Made by a program: the position numbers and the translations under genes. Under the pieces are notes generated by a model, which made no database searches, was not told the origin of the DNA, and was given only the letters and a program-made list of their open reading frames with translations. This document shows, piece after piece, positions 19,505 to 31,100 of a stretch of DNA of 64,000 nucleotides. Location: contig JALHMT010000003.1 in assembly GCA_022843905.1 (NCBI GenBank), forward strand, positions 62,001-126,000, given 5' to 3'. Each line of letters starts with the position of its first letter. Position 1 is the first letter of the stretch. The DNA comes from Rubrivivax sp. GTDB lineage: Bacteria > Pseudomonadota > Gammaproteobacteria > Burkholderiales > Burkholderiaceae_C.

Positions 19505-20005
19505 ATGGCTCGACTCAACGTCAATGGGCAGATGCGCGAGGTGAACGTCGAAGGCGACACACCGCTGCTGTGGGTGCTGCGCGAACAACTCGGCCTCACG
19601 GGCACCAAGTACGGCTGCGGCATCGCGCAGTGCGGATCCTGCACCGTGCATGTCGACGGCGCGCCGGTGCGCTCCTGCGCCCTGCCGGTGTCGGCGGTGC
19701 AGCCGAGCCAGAAGGTGGTGACGATCGAAGGGCTGTCGCGCGACGGGTCGCACCCGGCCCAGAAGGCCTGGGCGGCACTGGATGTGCCGCAGTGCGGCTA
19801 CTGCCAGAGCGGCATGATCATGGCCGCAGCCGCCTTGCTGAAGGCCAAGCCGCGACCCACCGATGCCGACATCGACGAAGCGATGACGAACATCTGCCGC
19901 TGCGGCACCTACAACCGGGTGCGCGCCGCCATCAAGGCCGCTGCCGGCGGCGACGCCAGGACCGCCGGTCTCGACATCATCCACATCACCCGGAGCGCGA
20001 CATGA
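19505..20005 (+). CDS. iorA: (2Fe-2S)-binding small subunit of an IorAB-type molybdenum hydroxylase
   Basis: A 166-residue protein with both iron-sulfur motifs of the xanthine dehydrogenase family. The plant-type cluster is [15 protein letters not shown] with a later Cys (residues about 39-60), and the helical second cluster is CGYCQSG and CRCGTY. It should relay electrons from the Mo site to an external acceptor. The start at 19505 has GAGGA upstream; the longer frame to 19346 is unlike the family. It overlaps the next gene by four bases (ATGA), as usual for a two-subunit enzyme without a flavin subunit. There is no export signal, so it is probably carried out with the Tat-targeted large subunit. 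The substrate is not known. Confidence 0.9.
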   Translation: MARLNVNGQMREVNVEGDTPLLWVLREQLGLTGTKYGCGIAQCGSCTVHVDGAPVRSCALPVSAVQPSQKVVTIEGLSRDGSHPAQKAWAALDVPQCGYCQSGMIMAAAALLKAKPRPTDADIDEAMTNICRCGTYNRVRAAIKAAAGGDARTAGLDIIHITRSAT

Positions 20006-22176
20006 GCACCACCGTCTCCCGCCGCGAGTTCCTGGGCAGCGCCGCCGCGGCCGGCTCGCTGGTGGTCGGCTTCTCGGTGCCGACGGCCGCGTCGGCGCAG
20101 GCCGCGATGCCCGAAGTGAACGCCTGGGTGGTGGTGCAGCCCGACGATCGCGTGATCATCCGCATCGCGCGCTCGGAAATGGGCCAGGGTACGCTGACCG
20201 GCCTGGCCCAGCTGGTGGCCGAAGAGCTGGAGTGCGACTGGGCCCGGGTCACGACCGAGTACCCCACGCCGGGTCAGAACCTGGCGCGCAAACGCATCTG
20301 GGGCAACTTCTCCACCGGCGGCAGCCGCGGCATCCGCGAGTCGCAGGAGTACGTCCGCCAAGGTGGTGCCGCAGCGCGCATGATGCTCGTGCAGGCGGCC
20401 GCCGAAGAGTGGAAGGTGCCGGCGGCGGAATGCCGCGCGGAAAACAGCCGCATCAGCCACGCTGGGTCGGGCCGCAGCACCACTTACGGCAAGGTGGCAG
20501 CCGCGGCAGCCAGGCTGCCGGTGCCCGAGAAGCCCGCGCTGAAGGATCCGAAGGACTGGAAGCTGGTCGGCAAACGCCTGGCGCGGCTGGACACGGTCGA
20601 GAAGACCACCGGCGCACTGGTCTTCGGCAGCGACTTGAGCCTGCCGGGCATGCTGAATGCGGCCATCAAGGCCTGTCCGGTGTTCGGCGGCAAGGTCAAG
20701 AGCTTCGACGCCGCCGCCGTGACCAGCCGTCGCGGTGTCAGGAAGGTGGTGCGCGTGGGCGACTACGCGGTGGCCGTGGTGGCCGACACCTGGTGGCAGG
20801 CCAAGAAGGCCCTCGACGCGCTGCCCGTGCAGTGGGACGAAGGCGAACATGCGAACGCTTCGTCGGCTGCCTTCGCGCAGGTGATGAAGGCCGGTCTGGA
20901 CGCCGAGCAGGCGGCCGTGGGCAACCAGAACGGCAACCTCAAGGAAGCCATGGCGGGTGCGGCCCGCAGGATCGAAGCCGTCTACGGCTATCCGCACCAG
21001 AACCACGCCACGATGGAGACCATGAACGCCACGGTGCGCTGGACGCCGGAGCGCTGCGAGGTCTGGACCCCCACGCAGAACGGTGAAGCGGCGCTGGCTG
21101 CCGCCGCCGAGGCCGCCGGGCTGCCGCCGGCGCAATGCGAGGTCTACAAGCTGCCGCTGGGCGGTGGATTCGGCCGCCGCGGCGCCGTGCACGACTGGGT
21201 ACGCCAGGCCGTGGCCATCGCACGCGAGATGCCGGGCACACCGGTCAAGCTGATGTGGTCGCGCGAGGAGGACATGACGCACGGCCAGTACCACCCGGTG
21301 ATGCAGTGCAAGATGAGCGCAGGCCTCGACGCGCAGGGCAACATCACGGCGCTGCACATGCGGCTGTCGGGGCAGTCCATCCTGGCCGGCATCTTTCCCC
21401 AGAACGTGCGAGAGGGGCGCGATCCGGTGGCCTTCCAGGGCCTCAACGCCGGTGGCGGCGAGGCGATGATCGGCTACAGCTTCCCGAACCTGCTGATCGA
21501 CCACGCCATGCGCAACCCGCATGTGCCACCGGGCTTCTGGCGCGGCGTGAACCTGAACCAGAACGCGATCTTCCTGGAGTGTTTCCTCGACGAGGTGGCG
21601 CATGCCACCCGGCAGGACCCGCTTGCGCTGCGCCGACAGCTGATGGCGCGACATCCCAAGCACCTGGCAGTGCTGAACGCCGCCGCCGAGCGCGCCGGCT
21701 GGGGACAGCCGGCGCCCGACATCAACGGCCAGAAGGTCTTCCGGGGGCTGGCGCAGACGCACGGCTTCGGCAGCTACGTGGCCGCCTGTGCCGAGGTGTC
21801 GGTGAGTGCCGACGGCGAACTGAAGGTGCATCGCATCGTGGCCGCCACCGATCCGGGCCATGCCGTGAACCCGCAGCAGATCGAGGCCCAGGTCGAAGGT
21901 TCGTTCGTCTACGGCCTGTCGGCCGCGCTGTACGGCGAATGCACGGTGAAGAACGGCCGCATCGAGCAACAGAATTTCGACACCTACCCCGTCCTTCGCA
22001 TGAAGGACATGCCCAAGGTCGAGACCGTGCTGGTGGCTTCGGGCGGATTCTGGGGCGGTGTGGGCGAGCCCACCATCGCCGTGGCGGCGCCGGCGGTGCT
22101 CAACGCCATCTTCGCGGCCACCGGCAAGCGCGTGCGCGAGCTGCCGCTGAAGCACACCAGCCTCAAGCGGGCCTGA
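20002..22176 (+). CDS. iorB: Tat-exported molybdopterin-binding large subunit, IorB type
   Basis: A 724-residue molybdopterin-binding subunit. The N-terminus has a Tat signal, [19 protein letters not shown], with cleavage near ASAQA. Family blocks include [35 protein letters not shown], and the C-terminal [18 protein letters not shown], whose Glu is the catalytic base of this family. This layout matches isoquinoline 1-oxidoreductase and related periplasmic aldehyde dehydrogenases, which use c-type cytochromes rather than NAD. The gene starts inside the iorA stop and is followed after 26 bp by soxX, so the cytochromes of the adjacent sox genes are plausible acceptors. The substrate cannot be told from sequence. 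Confidence 0.88.
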   Translation: MSTTVSRREFLGSAAAAGSLVVGFSVPTAASAQAAMPEVNAWVVVQPDDRVIIRIARSEMGQGTLTGLAQLVAEELECDWARVTTEYPTPGQNLARKRIWGNFSTGGSRGIRESQEYVRQGGAAARMMLVQAAAEEWKVPAAECRAENSRISHAGSGRSTTYGKVAAAAARLPVPEKPALKDPKDWKLVGKRLARLDTVEKTTGALVFGSDLSLPGMLNAAIKACPVFGGKVKSFDAAAVTSRRGVRKVVRVGDYAVAVVADTWWQAKKALDALPVQWDEGEHANASSAAFAQVMKAGLDAEQAAVGNQNGNLKEAMAGAARRIEAVYGYPHQNHATMETMNATVRWTPERCEVWTPTQNGEAALAAAAEAAGLPPAQCEVYKLPLGGGFGRRGAVHDWVRQAVAIAREMPGTPVKLMWSREEDMTHGQYHPVMQCKMSAGLDAQGNITALHMRLSGQSILAGIFPQNVREGRDPVAFQGLNAGGGEAMIGYSFPNLLIDHAMRNPHVPPGFWRGVNLNQNAIFLECFLDEVAHATRQDPLALRRQLMARHPKHLAVLNAAAERAGWGQPAPDINGQKVFRGLAQTHGFGSYVAACAEVSVSADGELKVHRIVAATDPGHAVNPQQIEAQVEGSFVYGLSAALYGECTVKNGRIEQQNFDTYPVLRMKDMPKVETVLVASGGFWGGVGEPTIAVAAPAVLNAIFAATGKRVRELPLKHTSLKRA

Positions 22177-22202
22177 GACGGGGCCACCGGCACGGATCGG
22201 CG

Positions 22203-22601
22203 ATGAGCTGGCTGGCCGCCCTGGTGCTGGGGGCCGTCGTGGTCGGCGACGGCATTCCCGAGCGCTTGACCGCACAGCCGGGCGACGTGCAGCGGGGGCG
22301 AAGCATCGTCGCCAGCCGGCAGGCGGGCCTGTGCCTGTTGTGCCACAGTGGCCCTTTTCCAGAAGAGCGCAGCATGGGCAACCTGTCGACGAACCTGGCC
22401 GGCGCCGGCAGCCGATGGACCGCAGCCCAGTTGCGACTTCGCGTGGTCGACGCGCGACGCGTCAACCCCGACAGCCTGATGCCGCCTTTCCATCGCATCG
22501 ACGGCCTGCAACGCGTCGGCTCGGCCTGGCAGGGTCGGCCCGTGCTCGACGCCCAGCAGGTCGAGGACGTGGTCGCCTTCCTGATGACCCTGAAGGACTG
22601 A
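22203..22601 (+). CDS. soxX: SoxX-type monoheme c-type cytochrome (first sox locus)
   Basis: A 132-residue cytochrome with a short signal region, a heme motif CLLCH followed by SGPFPEERSMGNL, and a C-terminal DAQQVEDVVAFLMTL. The pattern GDVQRGRSIVASRQAGLCLL is the SoxX signature of Paracoccus-type proteins. It pairs with SoxA to form the SoxXA enzyme that couples a thiol-bound substrate to the SoxY cysteine. The axial methionine is likely in NPDSLMPPFHR. It follows iorB by 26 bp and precedes soxY by 6 bp. It differs markedly from the SoxX at 54136, which is longer and a lipoprotein. Confidence 0.9.
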   Translation: MSWLAALVLGAVVVGDGIPERLTAQPGDVQRGRSIVASRQAGLCLLCHSGPFPEERSMGNLSTNLAGAGSRWTAAQLRLRVVDARRVNPDSLMPPFHRIDGLQRVGSAWQGRPVLDAQQVEDVVAFLMTLKD

Positions 22602-22607
22602 GGCCCG

Positions 22608-23054
22608 ATGACCCCTGCCCTGTCACGACGCGACTGCCTGGCCCTGGGCGCGATGAGCCTGGTCGCGCTGCCACCTGCCCAGGCCACGCCCGAGGCCCTG
22701 GCCGCGGCGGTGCGCCTCTTCGCCGCCGGCGCCGTGCCGCGTGAAGGCCGCGTCAAGCTCGACATCGCGCCGCTGGTGGAGAACGGCAACACCGTGCCCG
22801 TGACGATCACGGTCGACAGCCCGATGACCGCAGACGACCACGTGCGCAGCATCGCGCTCTTCAACGAACGCAATCCGCAGCACGACGTGGCTGTCTTCAC
22901 GCTGGGCCCGCGCGCCGGCAGGGCGAGTGTCGCCACGCGCATCCGGCTGGCCACTTCCCAGCGTCTGGTGGCGCTGGCACGCATGTCCGACGGCAGCGTC
23001 TGGCAGCACGAGGTGGCCGTGGTCGTCACGCTGGCGGCGTGCGTGGAAAGCTGA
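22608..23054 (+). CDS. SoxY-like carrier with altered C-terminal arm (AACVES)
   Basis: A 148-residue SoxY homologue with a Tat-like start (LSRRDCLALGAMSLVAL) and the SoxY beta-sandwich, including GNTVPVTITVDSPMTADDHV. Standard SoxY ends in the flexible GGCGG arm whose Cys carries the sulfur substrate. Here the end is TLAACVES, so the Cys is kept but the glycines are replaced and three residues follow it. This matches the paralogue family described as SoxY-related AACIE-arm protein (TIGR04487), by recall. The window also has a canonical SoxY at 52300. The gene is 6 bp after soxX and 1 bp before soxZ, so it must work with these partners. Its substrate is probably not thiosulfate alone. Confidence 0.85.
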   Translation: MTPALSRRDCLALGAMSLVALPPAQATPEALAAAVRLFAAGAVPREGRVKLDIAPLVENGNTVPVTITVDSPMTADDHVRSIALFNERNPQHDVAVFTLGPRAGRASVATRIRLATSQRLVALARMSDGSVWQHEVAVVVTLAACVES

Positions 23055-23055
23055 C

Positions 23056-23379
23056 ATGACCCTGCGCACCATCATCGCCATGCCGCGCAGCGCCCGACGC
23101 GGCGAGGTGATCGAGATCCGCACCACGGTTGCGCACGTCATGGAAAGCGGCCACCGCGTCGACGCCAACGGTCGCACGTTGCCGCGCAGCATCCTGCGGC
23201 GCTTCGAATGCCGGTACGACGGCGAACTGGTGTTCGCGGCCGACCTGCATCCGGCCATCGCCGCCAACCCCTTCATCGGCTTCCACACCGTGGCCGTGTC
23301 CAGCGGCAGCTTGAGCTTCAGCTGGCGGGGCGACGACGGCGTCTCGCACACCGAGACCGTCGCACTCACCGTGACATGA
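23056..23379 (+). CDS. soxZ: SoxZ-like partner of the altered SoxY
   Basis: A 107-residue immunoglobulin-like protein without a signal peptide. It has the SoxZ hallmarks RRGEVIEIRTTVAHVMESGHR and PRSILRRFECRYDGELVFAA. SoxZ dimerises with SoxY and is exported with it by the Tat route. The start at 23056 is one base after the soxY stop, and the stop overlaps the soxA start (ATGA). In canonical SoxZ the first block reads HEMETG; here it is HVMESG, so the interface appears conserved. The N-terminal metal or ligand residues were not checked further. Confidence 0.88.
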   Translation: MTLRTIIAMPRSARRGEVIEIRTTVAHVMESGHRVDANGRTLPRSILRRFECRYDGELVFAADLHPAIAANPFIGFHTVAVSSGSLSFSWRGDDGVSHTETVALTVT

Positions 23380-24188
23380 GGCTGGAGGATCGTGCCAGGC
23401 TGACGGCCCTGGTCGCCGCCGCCCTGGCGGGCGTCACGGCAGTTGCCGCCAGCGCGCTGGCGCAGGCTCCGCTGCAGGGTCGGACAGCCGCCCCGCGCTC
23501 GGGCCAGGAGTTCATGTCGCAGGCCACGCGCAGCATGCAGCGCGACGATTCGCTCAACCCCGGCATGCTGTGGGTGCGCGAAGGCGAGCAGCTGTGGTCG
23601 ACGGCACCGCGCACGGGCAGCCCCAGCTGCGCGGGCTGTCACGGCGATGCGGCGCGCAGCATGAAGGGCGTGGCGCCCCGCTACCCCGCGCACGACGACG
23701 TGCTGGACCGCGCCGTCAACCTGGGGCAGCGCATCGACCAGTGCCGTCACCGCCACCAGCAACTGCCGCTGCCCGCCGCCGAGACGCCGCAACGCCTGGC
23801 GCTCGAGACCTTCGTGGCGCACCAGTCTCGCGGGCTGCCACTGGCGCCGCCCGGCGGGGCCAGGATGGACGCCGAGCGTGAACGCGGCCGCGCGCTGTTC
23901 CAGCAGCGATTCGGCCAGCTCGACCTGTCCTGCGCGATGTGCCACGACGGCAATGCAGGGGGGCGCCTCGGCGGCAGCACCATCCCGGAAGGCCACGCCA
24001 ACGGCTACCCGAGCTACCGCCTGGAGTGGCAGGACCTGGGCTCGCTGCAGCGCCGGCTGCGCAACTGCATGGTCGGCGTGCGCGCCCAGCCCTTCGGGTT
24101 CGACTCGCCCGAGGTGGTGGCGCTGGAATCCTGGCTGCAGCAGCGCGGACGAGGCTTGACGATGGAGACGCCCGCCGTGCGACCGTGA
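23376..24188 (+). CDS. soxA: SoxA-type diheme c-type cytochrome (first sox locus)
   Basis: A 270-residue protein with a signal peptide (ALVAAALAGVTAVAASALAQA) and two heme motifs, CAGCH and CAMCH. This marks the diheme type of SoxA. The active-site Cys, which is persulfurated in studied SoxA enzymes, should be the one in RNCMVGVRAQPFGF. It forms SoxXA with the SoxX encoded three genes upstream. The SoxA of the second locus (53311) has only one CxxCH. It overlaps soxZ by four bases and is the last gene of this operon; the next gene begins 47 bp later. Confidence 0.9.
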   Translation: MRLEDRARLTALVAAALAGVTAVAASALAQAPLQGRTAAPRSGQEFMSQATRSMQRDDSLNPGMLWVREGEQLWSTAPRTGSPSCAGCHGDAARSMKGVAPRYPAHDDVLDRAVNLGQRIDQCRHRHQQLPLPAAETPQRLALETFVAHQSRGLPLAPPGGARMDAERERGRALFQQRFGQLDLSCAMCHDGNAGGRLGGSTIPEGHANGYPSYRLEWQDLGSLQRRLRNCMVGVRAQPFGFDSPEVVALESWLQQRGRGLTMETPAVRP

Positions 24189-24235
24189 TGCACTGCTGCC
24201 CGGCCGCAACCACGGGAGGTCGCGGCCCGGGCATC

Positions 24236-24805
24236 ATGCGCATCATGAACGCCTTGCCCGACGACGACACCGTGATCGCCGACACCCGCCTGTGGCTGGA
24301 GCGCGCGGTGATCGGCCTGAACCTCTGCCCCTTCGCCAAGGCCGTGCACCAGAAAGGGCAGGTGCGCTTCGTCGTGAGCCAGGCGCACGACCCGCAAGCT
24401 CTCGCCGAGGACCTGGCTCGCGAACTGCAGCACCTGGCCGCCGTGCCGTCCGAACAGACCGACACCACGCTGCTGGTGCACCCCCGGGTGCTGCAGGACT
24501 TCCCCGATTACAACGACTTCCTCGACGTGGCCGACGCGCTGCTCGACCAACTGGGCCTCGAGGGCGTGCTGCAGGTGGCCAGCTTCCACCCCGACTACCG
24601 CTTCGAAGGCACCGGGCCCGACGACGTCGGCAACTGCAGCAACCGCTCGCCCTGGCCCACGCTGCACCTGCTGCGCGAAGACAGCATCGAACGCGCCGTG
24701 CTGGCCTTCCCGGATGCCGCCGAGATCTACGAGCGCAACATCGAGACGCTGGAGTCGCTGGGCTGGGAAGGCTGGCGCAAGCTGCACACCGACTCCCGCC
24801 ACTGA
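24236..24805 (+). CDS. DUF1415 family protein
   Basis: A 189-residue conserved protein of unknown function. It has the DUF1415 block LERAVIGLNLCPFAKAVH, a central region ending in QVASFHPDYRFEGTGPDDVG and NRSPWPTLHLLREDSIERAV. No signal peptide or membrane helix is visible, so it is probably cytoplasmic. The Cys in LCPFAK and the His/Asp-rich HPDYRFEG segment are candidate metal or redox residues, by inference only. The start could also be the ATG at 24245. It follows soxA by 47 bp on the same strand, but the family is widespread in gammaproteobacteria and betaproteobacteria without sox genes, so a functional link is not implied. Confidence 0.85.
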   Translation: MRIMNALPDDDTVIADTRLWLERAVIGLNLCPFAKAVHQKGQVRFVVSQAHDPQALAEDLARELQHLAAVPSEQTDTTLLVHPRVLQDFPDYNDFLDVADALLDQLGLEGVLQVASFHPDYRFEGTGPDDVGNCSNRSPWPTLHLLREDSIERAVLAFPDAAEIYERNIETLESLGWEGWRKLHTDSRH

Positions 24806-24889
24806 GATCGGCCTGGCCGTTCACCGCCCTGCCTGCCGCTCGCGGCGGCTGCGGACGCATGGGATGATCGTCGTCCAGGAGGATCTGCG

Positions 24890-25882
24890 ATGAAGTTGTG
24901 CGTGGTGGGAATCGGTGCCGTGGGCGGGCTGTTCGCGGGCTGGCTGGGGGCGTCGGGTCAGGGCATGCAGCTGTCGGCGCTGGCGCGCGGCGCCACCCTG
25001 CAGGCCTTGCGCCAACGCGGGCTGCTCGTCACTTCGGCCGACGGCACGCAGCGCCACGTGCCGTTGAGCGCCAGCGACTCGGCGCAGGCGCTGGGCCCGC
25101 AGGATCTGGTGGTGGTCGCCGTCAAGGGCCCCGCCCTGGGCGCCGTGGCGCCCGCCGTCGCCGACCTGTGCGGCCCGTCCACCACCGTGCTGGTGGCGAT
25201 GAACGGCGTGCCGTGGTGGTTCTTCCAGGGCCTGGCCGGGCGCTGCGACGGCCTGGCGCTGCGCAGCGTCGACGCCGACGGCAGCATCGCAAGGCACATT
25301 CCCACCGCACGCGTGGTGGGCTGCGTGGTGCACCTGAGCTGCAACACGCCGGAGCCGGGACACGTGCGCCACGTGCACGGCAACGAGCTGATCCTGGGCG
25401 AACCCGACGGCCGCATCGGCGACCGCGTGCAGGGCATCGCGGCGCAGCTTTCGAAGGCGGGCTTCGTGGTGCGCGTGTCCGATCGCATCCAGCGCGACAT
25501 CTGGTTCAAGCTGTGGGGCAACATGACGATGAACCCCATCTCGGCGCTCACCGGCGCCACCGCAGACCGCATCCTCGACGACCCGCTGGTGCGCGCCTTC
25601 ATGAGCGCCGTGATGCTGGAAGCACGCGACATCGGCGCGGCCATCGGCATTCCCATCGCGCAGGACCCTGAACAGCGCCACGACGTGGCGCGCAAGCTGG
25701 GCGCCTTCAAGACCTCGATGCTGCAGGACGTCGAAGCCGGTCGGCCGCTGGAGATCGACGCGCTGGTCACGGCCGTGCGAGAGATCGGCCAGCACCTGGG
25801 GCTGGCCACGCCCAACATCGACACGCTGCTGGGCCTGGCACGGCTCATGGCACGCCAGCGCGGGCTCTACCCGCCGGCCTGA
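24890..25882 (+). CDS. 2-dehydropantoate 2-reductase (ketopantoate reductase) family protein
   Basis: A 330-residue NADP-dependent oxidoreductase. It opens with a Rossmann motif, [17 protein letters not shown], and has the family's catalytic Lys region [16 protein letters not shown] followed by a helical C-terminal domain ending with [12 protein letters not shown]. PanE reduces ketopantoate to pantoate in coenzyme A synthesis; many paralogues have other substrates, so the panE symbol is withheld. An AGGAGG lies at 24878-24883, seven bases before the ATG. The gene stands alone between the DUF1415 gene and the ABC transporter. Confidence 0.85.
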   Translation: MKLCVVGIGAVGGLFAGWLGASGQGMQLSALARGATLQALRQRGLLVTSADGTQRHVPLSASDSAQALGPQDLVVVAVKGPALGAVAPAVADLCGPSTTVLVAMNGVPWWFFQGLAGRCDGLALRSVDADGSIARHIPTARVVGCVVHLSCNTPEPGHVRHVHGNELILGEPDGRIGDRVQGIAAQLSKAGFVVRVSDRIQRDIWFKLWGNMTMNPISALTGATADRILDDPLVRAFMSAVMLEARDIGAAIGIPIAQDPEQRHDVARKLGAFKTSMLQDVEAGRPLEIDALVTAVREIGQHLGLATPNIDTLLGLARLMARQRGLYPPA

Positions 25883-25925
25883 GCCGGCGCCAGCAGGTCC
25901 CGCGCGTGCCGGCTATGCTCGGCAC

Positions 25926-26857
<932 letters not shown>

Positions 26858-26861
<4 letters not shown>

Positions 26862-27619
26862 ACTTCCATGCGATCCGGGCCATCTACGGCTTCGAGATGG
26901 CGCGCACACGGCGCACGCTGATGCAGAGCATCGTCTCGCCCGTCCTCTCGACATCGCTCTACTTCATCGTGTTCGGCGCAGCGATCGGCTCGCGCATCCC
27001 CGAGGTCGGCGGCGTCAGCTACGGCGCCTTCATCGTGCCGGGCCTGATCATGCTGTCGCTGCTGACGCAGAGCATCTCCAACGCCTCGTTCGGCATCTAC
27101 TTCCCACGTTTCACCGGCACCATCTACGAGCTGCTGTCGGCGCCGGTGTCCTATGTCGAGATCCTCGTCAGCTACGTCGGCGCGGCGGCCACCAAGTCCA
27201 TCATCCTGGGGCTGATCATCCTGGCCACCGCGGGCCTGTTCGTGCCGCTTCGCGTGGAGCATCCGTTGTGGATGCTGCTGTTCCTGGTGCTCACCGCGGT
27301 GACCTTCAGCCTGGTGGGCTTCATCATCGGCATCTGGGCCGACAACTTCGAGAAGCTGCAGGTGGTGCCGCTGCTGATCGTCACGCCGCTGACCTTCCTG
27401 GGCGGCAGCTTCTATTCGATCGACATGCTGCCGCCAGCCTGGCAGACCGTGGCGCTGTTCAACCCGGTGGTCTACCTGGTCAGCGGTTTCCGATGGAGCT
27501 TCTACGGCCTGGCCGACGTCAGCCTGGCGCTGAGCCTGGGCATGACGCTGGCCTTCCTGGCAACAGCCCTGGCCATCGTGGCCTGGATCTTCAAGACGGG
27601 CTACCGGCTCAAGGCCTGA
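26858..27619 (+). CDS. ABC-2 type permease, YadH-like
   Basis: A 253-residue membrane protein with six predicted helices. The conserved blocks [36 protein letters not shown] and [17 protein letters not shown] closely follow the YadH pattern. It forms the membrane part of the exporter with the ATPase upstream. The gene ends 12 bp before the 3' end of the convergent PEP-CTERM gene. No substrate-specific partner gene is next to it. Confidence 0.92.
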
Positions 27620-27631
27620 GCCGGCGGCACT

Positions 27632-28153
27632 TCAGGGCTGCTGCGCGCGGGTTCGCCGGCGCAGCCCGGCCAGGCCCGCCAGCAGACCGGCGGCCAGCCA
27701 GGCGGTGCCCGGCTCCGGCAGTTCGGTCATTCGCGGTGTGTAGACGATGCTGCCGTTGCCCGCATCGTTGCCCCCGAAGTCATACGAAAAGAACGCCGCA
27801 AACGGCCCGCTGGCCGGCAGGAAGGCGAAGGTGGCGTCACCCAGATCCAGCCCGACGAAGTTGCCGTTCTCGAACACGGCGCTGGCGTAATCCAGGTCCG
27901 CCTTGGCGAAGGGCCCACCCACGAACGAAAAATCGAAGGACGACAGCTCGAACAGATCGCCGCCGAAGGGGCTGGCCACGGGCACCTGGGCGTCGTCGTA
28001 GGAGAAGCTGCCGGCGAAGCTCTGGCCTGCCAGGCTGGCGTTGACGCTGTCGATGGTCACGCTGAAGGAGTAGCTGACGGTCGCTGCGTGCAGCGCCGGA
28101 GCCGCCAGCGCCAGGGTGACGGCCGACAGGGTGCCGATGAGGATGTTCTTCAT
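27632..28153 (-). CDS. PEP-CTERM sorting domain-containing protein
   Basis: A 173-residue exported protein. The N-terminus is a signal peptide (ILIGTLSAVTLALAAPALHA), the middle a beta-rich domain with many Phe and Gly residues, and the C-terminus the PEP-CTERM sorting signal: LPEPGTAWLAAGLLAGLAGL followed by RRRTR. Such proteins are processed by exosortase (EpsH) and linked to extracellular polysaccharide production. No exosortase is in the window. It starts 31 bp after the giant nuclease gene on the same strand and may be co-transcribed with it. The function of the middle domain is not recognised. Confidence 0.88.
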   Translation of the reverse strand: MKNILIGTLSAVTLALAAPALHAATVSYSFSVTIDSVNASLAGQSFAGSFSYDDAQVPVASPFGGDLFELSSFDFSFVGGPFAKADLDYASAVFENGNFVGLDLGDATFAFLPASGPFAAFFSYDFGGNDAGNGSIVYTPRMTELPEPGTAWLAAGLLAGLAGLRRRTRAQQP

Positions 28154-28184
28154 GGGGATGTGCTTTCTTGCGATGTGATGTGGT

Positions 28185-31100
28185 TCAGGCCGGCACGGCG
28201 AAGTCGATGAGCTGCTCTGGCGTCACGCCGATCACACCGACCAGCTCGACCAGCGGGCGCGCTGCGCCGCTGCCCGCCGCACCGTCGGCGTCGAAGGTGA
28301 CGAAGCTGCGGCCAGCGGCCGGCACCACGCCCAGGTAGCCGGCACCGACCGGATCGTTGCCGCTGTAGCCGACGCTGGCCAGCAAGCGGTCGATGACCAG
28401 CAGGTCGGTGCCGACCTGGAAGTCGGTGATGACGTCGCCGGCATCGATCAGGCTGGTGTAGACGAACTTGTCCCTGCCGGCACCGCCGGTAAGCAGGTCG
28501 CGACCCTGCAGGCCGGTGATGACGTCGTTGCCGGCGCCACCGATCAGCACGTTGGCGCCCGGGGTGCCGGTCAGCACCTGGCCTGCCACGATGTTGAAGC
28601 GCGCCACCACCGGATCGTGGTCGCTCACCTGCACGGCGAACTCTGAGTTGATGCGCACGGTGTCGTAGCCGTCGAGCTTGCCCAGCAGGCCGCCGCTGAC
28701 CTGGATGTGGTCCAGCGCCTGTGCGTTGCCCTGGAAGTTGTAGGTGTAGCGCTGATTGGCGGGCAGCGTCTCGACCAGCGACGTGAGGCCGGCGGCCTCC
28801 AGCAGGCTGAGCGGCGCCGAGAACTCGAAGTCGTTGAGGTCGCCGGCCACGATGACGTTGGCGCCGGGGTCGGCAGCCAGCAGCGAGGCCACGTAGTCAC
28901 CGACGATCGCCGCCTGTTGCAGGCGCTGCACTTCGCTGGACAGCACCGGGGGTTGCGTCGGTCCGAACAGAGGATCATCGCCGCCCTTCGAATTGAAGTG
29001 GTTGCCGATCAGCGTGATCTTCTCGCCGTTGAACATGAACTCGCCCACCAGCGGCTTGCGGCTCGCCGCGAACGCGTCGCCGTCGGCCAGGTTGGTGTCG
29101 ACGAGGCGCTTCAGCGACGTGCTGTTGGCATCTTCGACGAAGCTCACGCGGGCCGGGTTGAACAGGAAGGCCACCCGGATGTTGCCGCCAGGCTCGCCGC
29201 CGTCCTGGTTGTTCACCGGATTGATCTGCCGGTAATCGTAGCGCGGGCCGCCGGCGGCGACGATGGCATCGATCAGCGTCTGCAGCGTGACGTTGGCGTC
29301 GACCACGCCGTTGTTGGTGGCGCCGTTGTTGTCCTGCACCTCTTCGAGATTGATGATGTCCGGCGACAGCAGGTTGTCGACGACGGCATCGGCCAGGGCA
29401 CTGAACTTCGCCGAACCGTCGCCCGGGTCGAGGTTCTCGACGTTGAAGGTGGCCACCGTCAGGCGGTCGGCCGATCCGGCCAGCGGGGTCACCTCGCGCT
29501 GCAGCGTCGAGGCCTGCAGCACCGTCGGCGCCTGCAGCGCCAGCACTTCGTAGTTGTTGAAGTTGTAGGCGATCACGCCGGTCACGTTCGACAGCGTGGC
29601 GCCGACGTCGACCGTCGGGAAGATCTGACTGGCCAGCAGGTTGTCGATCTGGATGCGCTCGGGATTGAAGTCCGACTCGCTGACGATGATGCCGCCGCGG
29701 TCGGTGCGGCCGGTGGCGCCGCTGCCGCCGTTGGCCAGCACCCAGATCTCGCCGAAGCTGTTGGTGGGAGACACCGACAGCGGGTTGTCGATGCGCACCA
29801 GCATGCCCTCCAGGCTTTCGAAGAAGTCGATGCCTTCGGTGGCCGGATCGAAGTCGCGACCGGGGCTGGTCTCGACGTTGCCGGTCACGGCAAAGTCGTT
29901 GTTGATGATCTCGGTGGGCATCATGCGATCGACACCGAAGACCATGGGCGTGATGCCGACGGCCGGAGCGTCGGTCCAGGGCACGATGGTGGGCGAGGTG
30001 ATCTGCGTGCTCGTCAGGTTGTCGACGTTGTTGCCGGGGCGGAACTCGCCGACGGTGCCGCTGACGCGCACGGCACTGCCGATGGCGACGGTGGGCGCGC
30101 TGCTGGTGAAGACGAAGATGCCTTCCGAGGTGGCCGGGTTGGTGTCGGGCTGCGGGTCCTGCAGGTAGAAGCCGTTGCTGGCCAGCGCGGTGACGATGCC
30201 GGGCACCGACTGCACCGCCTGCCCGACCAGCGGCGAGGTGTGCGACTCGCCCTGGATGTCGGCGATGCGCACCGGCACCGCGACCTCGAACACGGCCAGC
30301 GTCTTGCTGACTTCGTTGGCGGTGATGAGCAGCGGCTTGCCGGTGGGGCTGTCGGCGGCCGGCACGAAGGTCAGGCCCTCGACGCCCAGGTCCTCGGGCG
30401 TGTTGATAAGCTGCACGAACTGCGGCGCAGCCGGCGTCGAGACGTCGAAGACCATCACGTCGCCGGAGCGCTCGAGGCCGATGAAGGCATAGGTGCGGCC
30501 GCCGATCACGCCCGTCGTCAGGCCTTCGGGTTCGGGGCCCTTGTTGTCACTGCGGGTGTCGAAGCCGGCAGCGCTGCCTTCGGAGTTGAACAGGGTCGGG
30601 GTGCGCGCATGAGTGATCTGCTCGAGCGAATCGCCGCTGTCGTAGACCCGGGTGCCCACAGGGTCCCAGATGGTGAAGGATCGGCCGCCGAAGGCCAGCA
30701 GCACGTCGAGATCACCGTCGCCGTTGGTGTCGCCGGTGCGGGTCACCGTCAAACGGCCCAGATTGGAGTTGTCGCGCAGCGTGGCCGCGTCGGGGAAGGC
30801 CGTCGGGTCGAGATCGGCGGCGCGCACACGCACCTCTTCGGCGAAGCCGGTGTAGTCGCGCGCGTCGCCTTCGTTGGCGGTGATGAAGTAGGTGGTGCCG
30901 CCCACCGTGAAGTTGGCGATGGCGTCGGGCATCAGCATGCCGAACACCGGCCAGTTCTGCACGTTGAACCGCCCGACGCCACCCGCGCCGTCACGGTCGC
31001 TGGCATCGATGCCGTTGCCCGGCAGGCTGTGGTCCTTCAATCCCAGCGGCACGATGCCGGTCACCGTGGCGCTGGCGATGTCGACGATGGCTGCTGCGTT

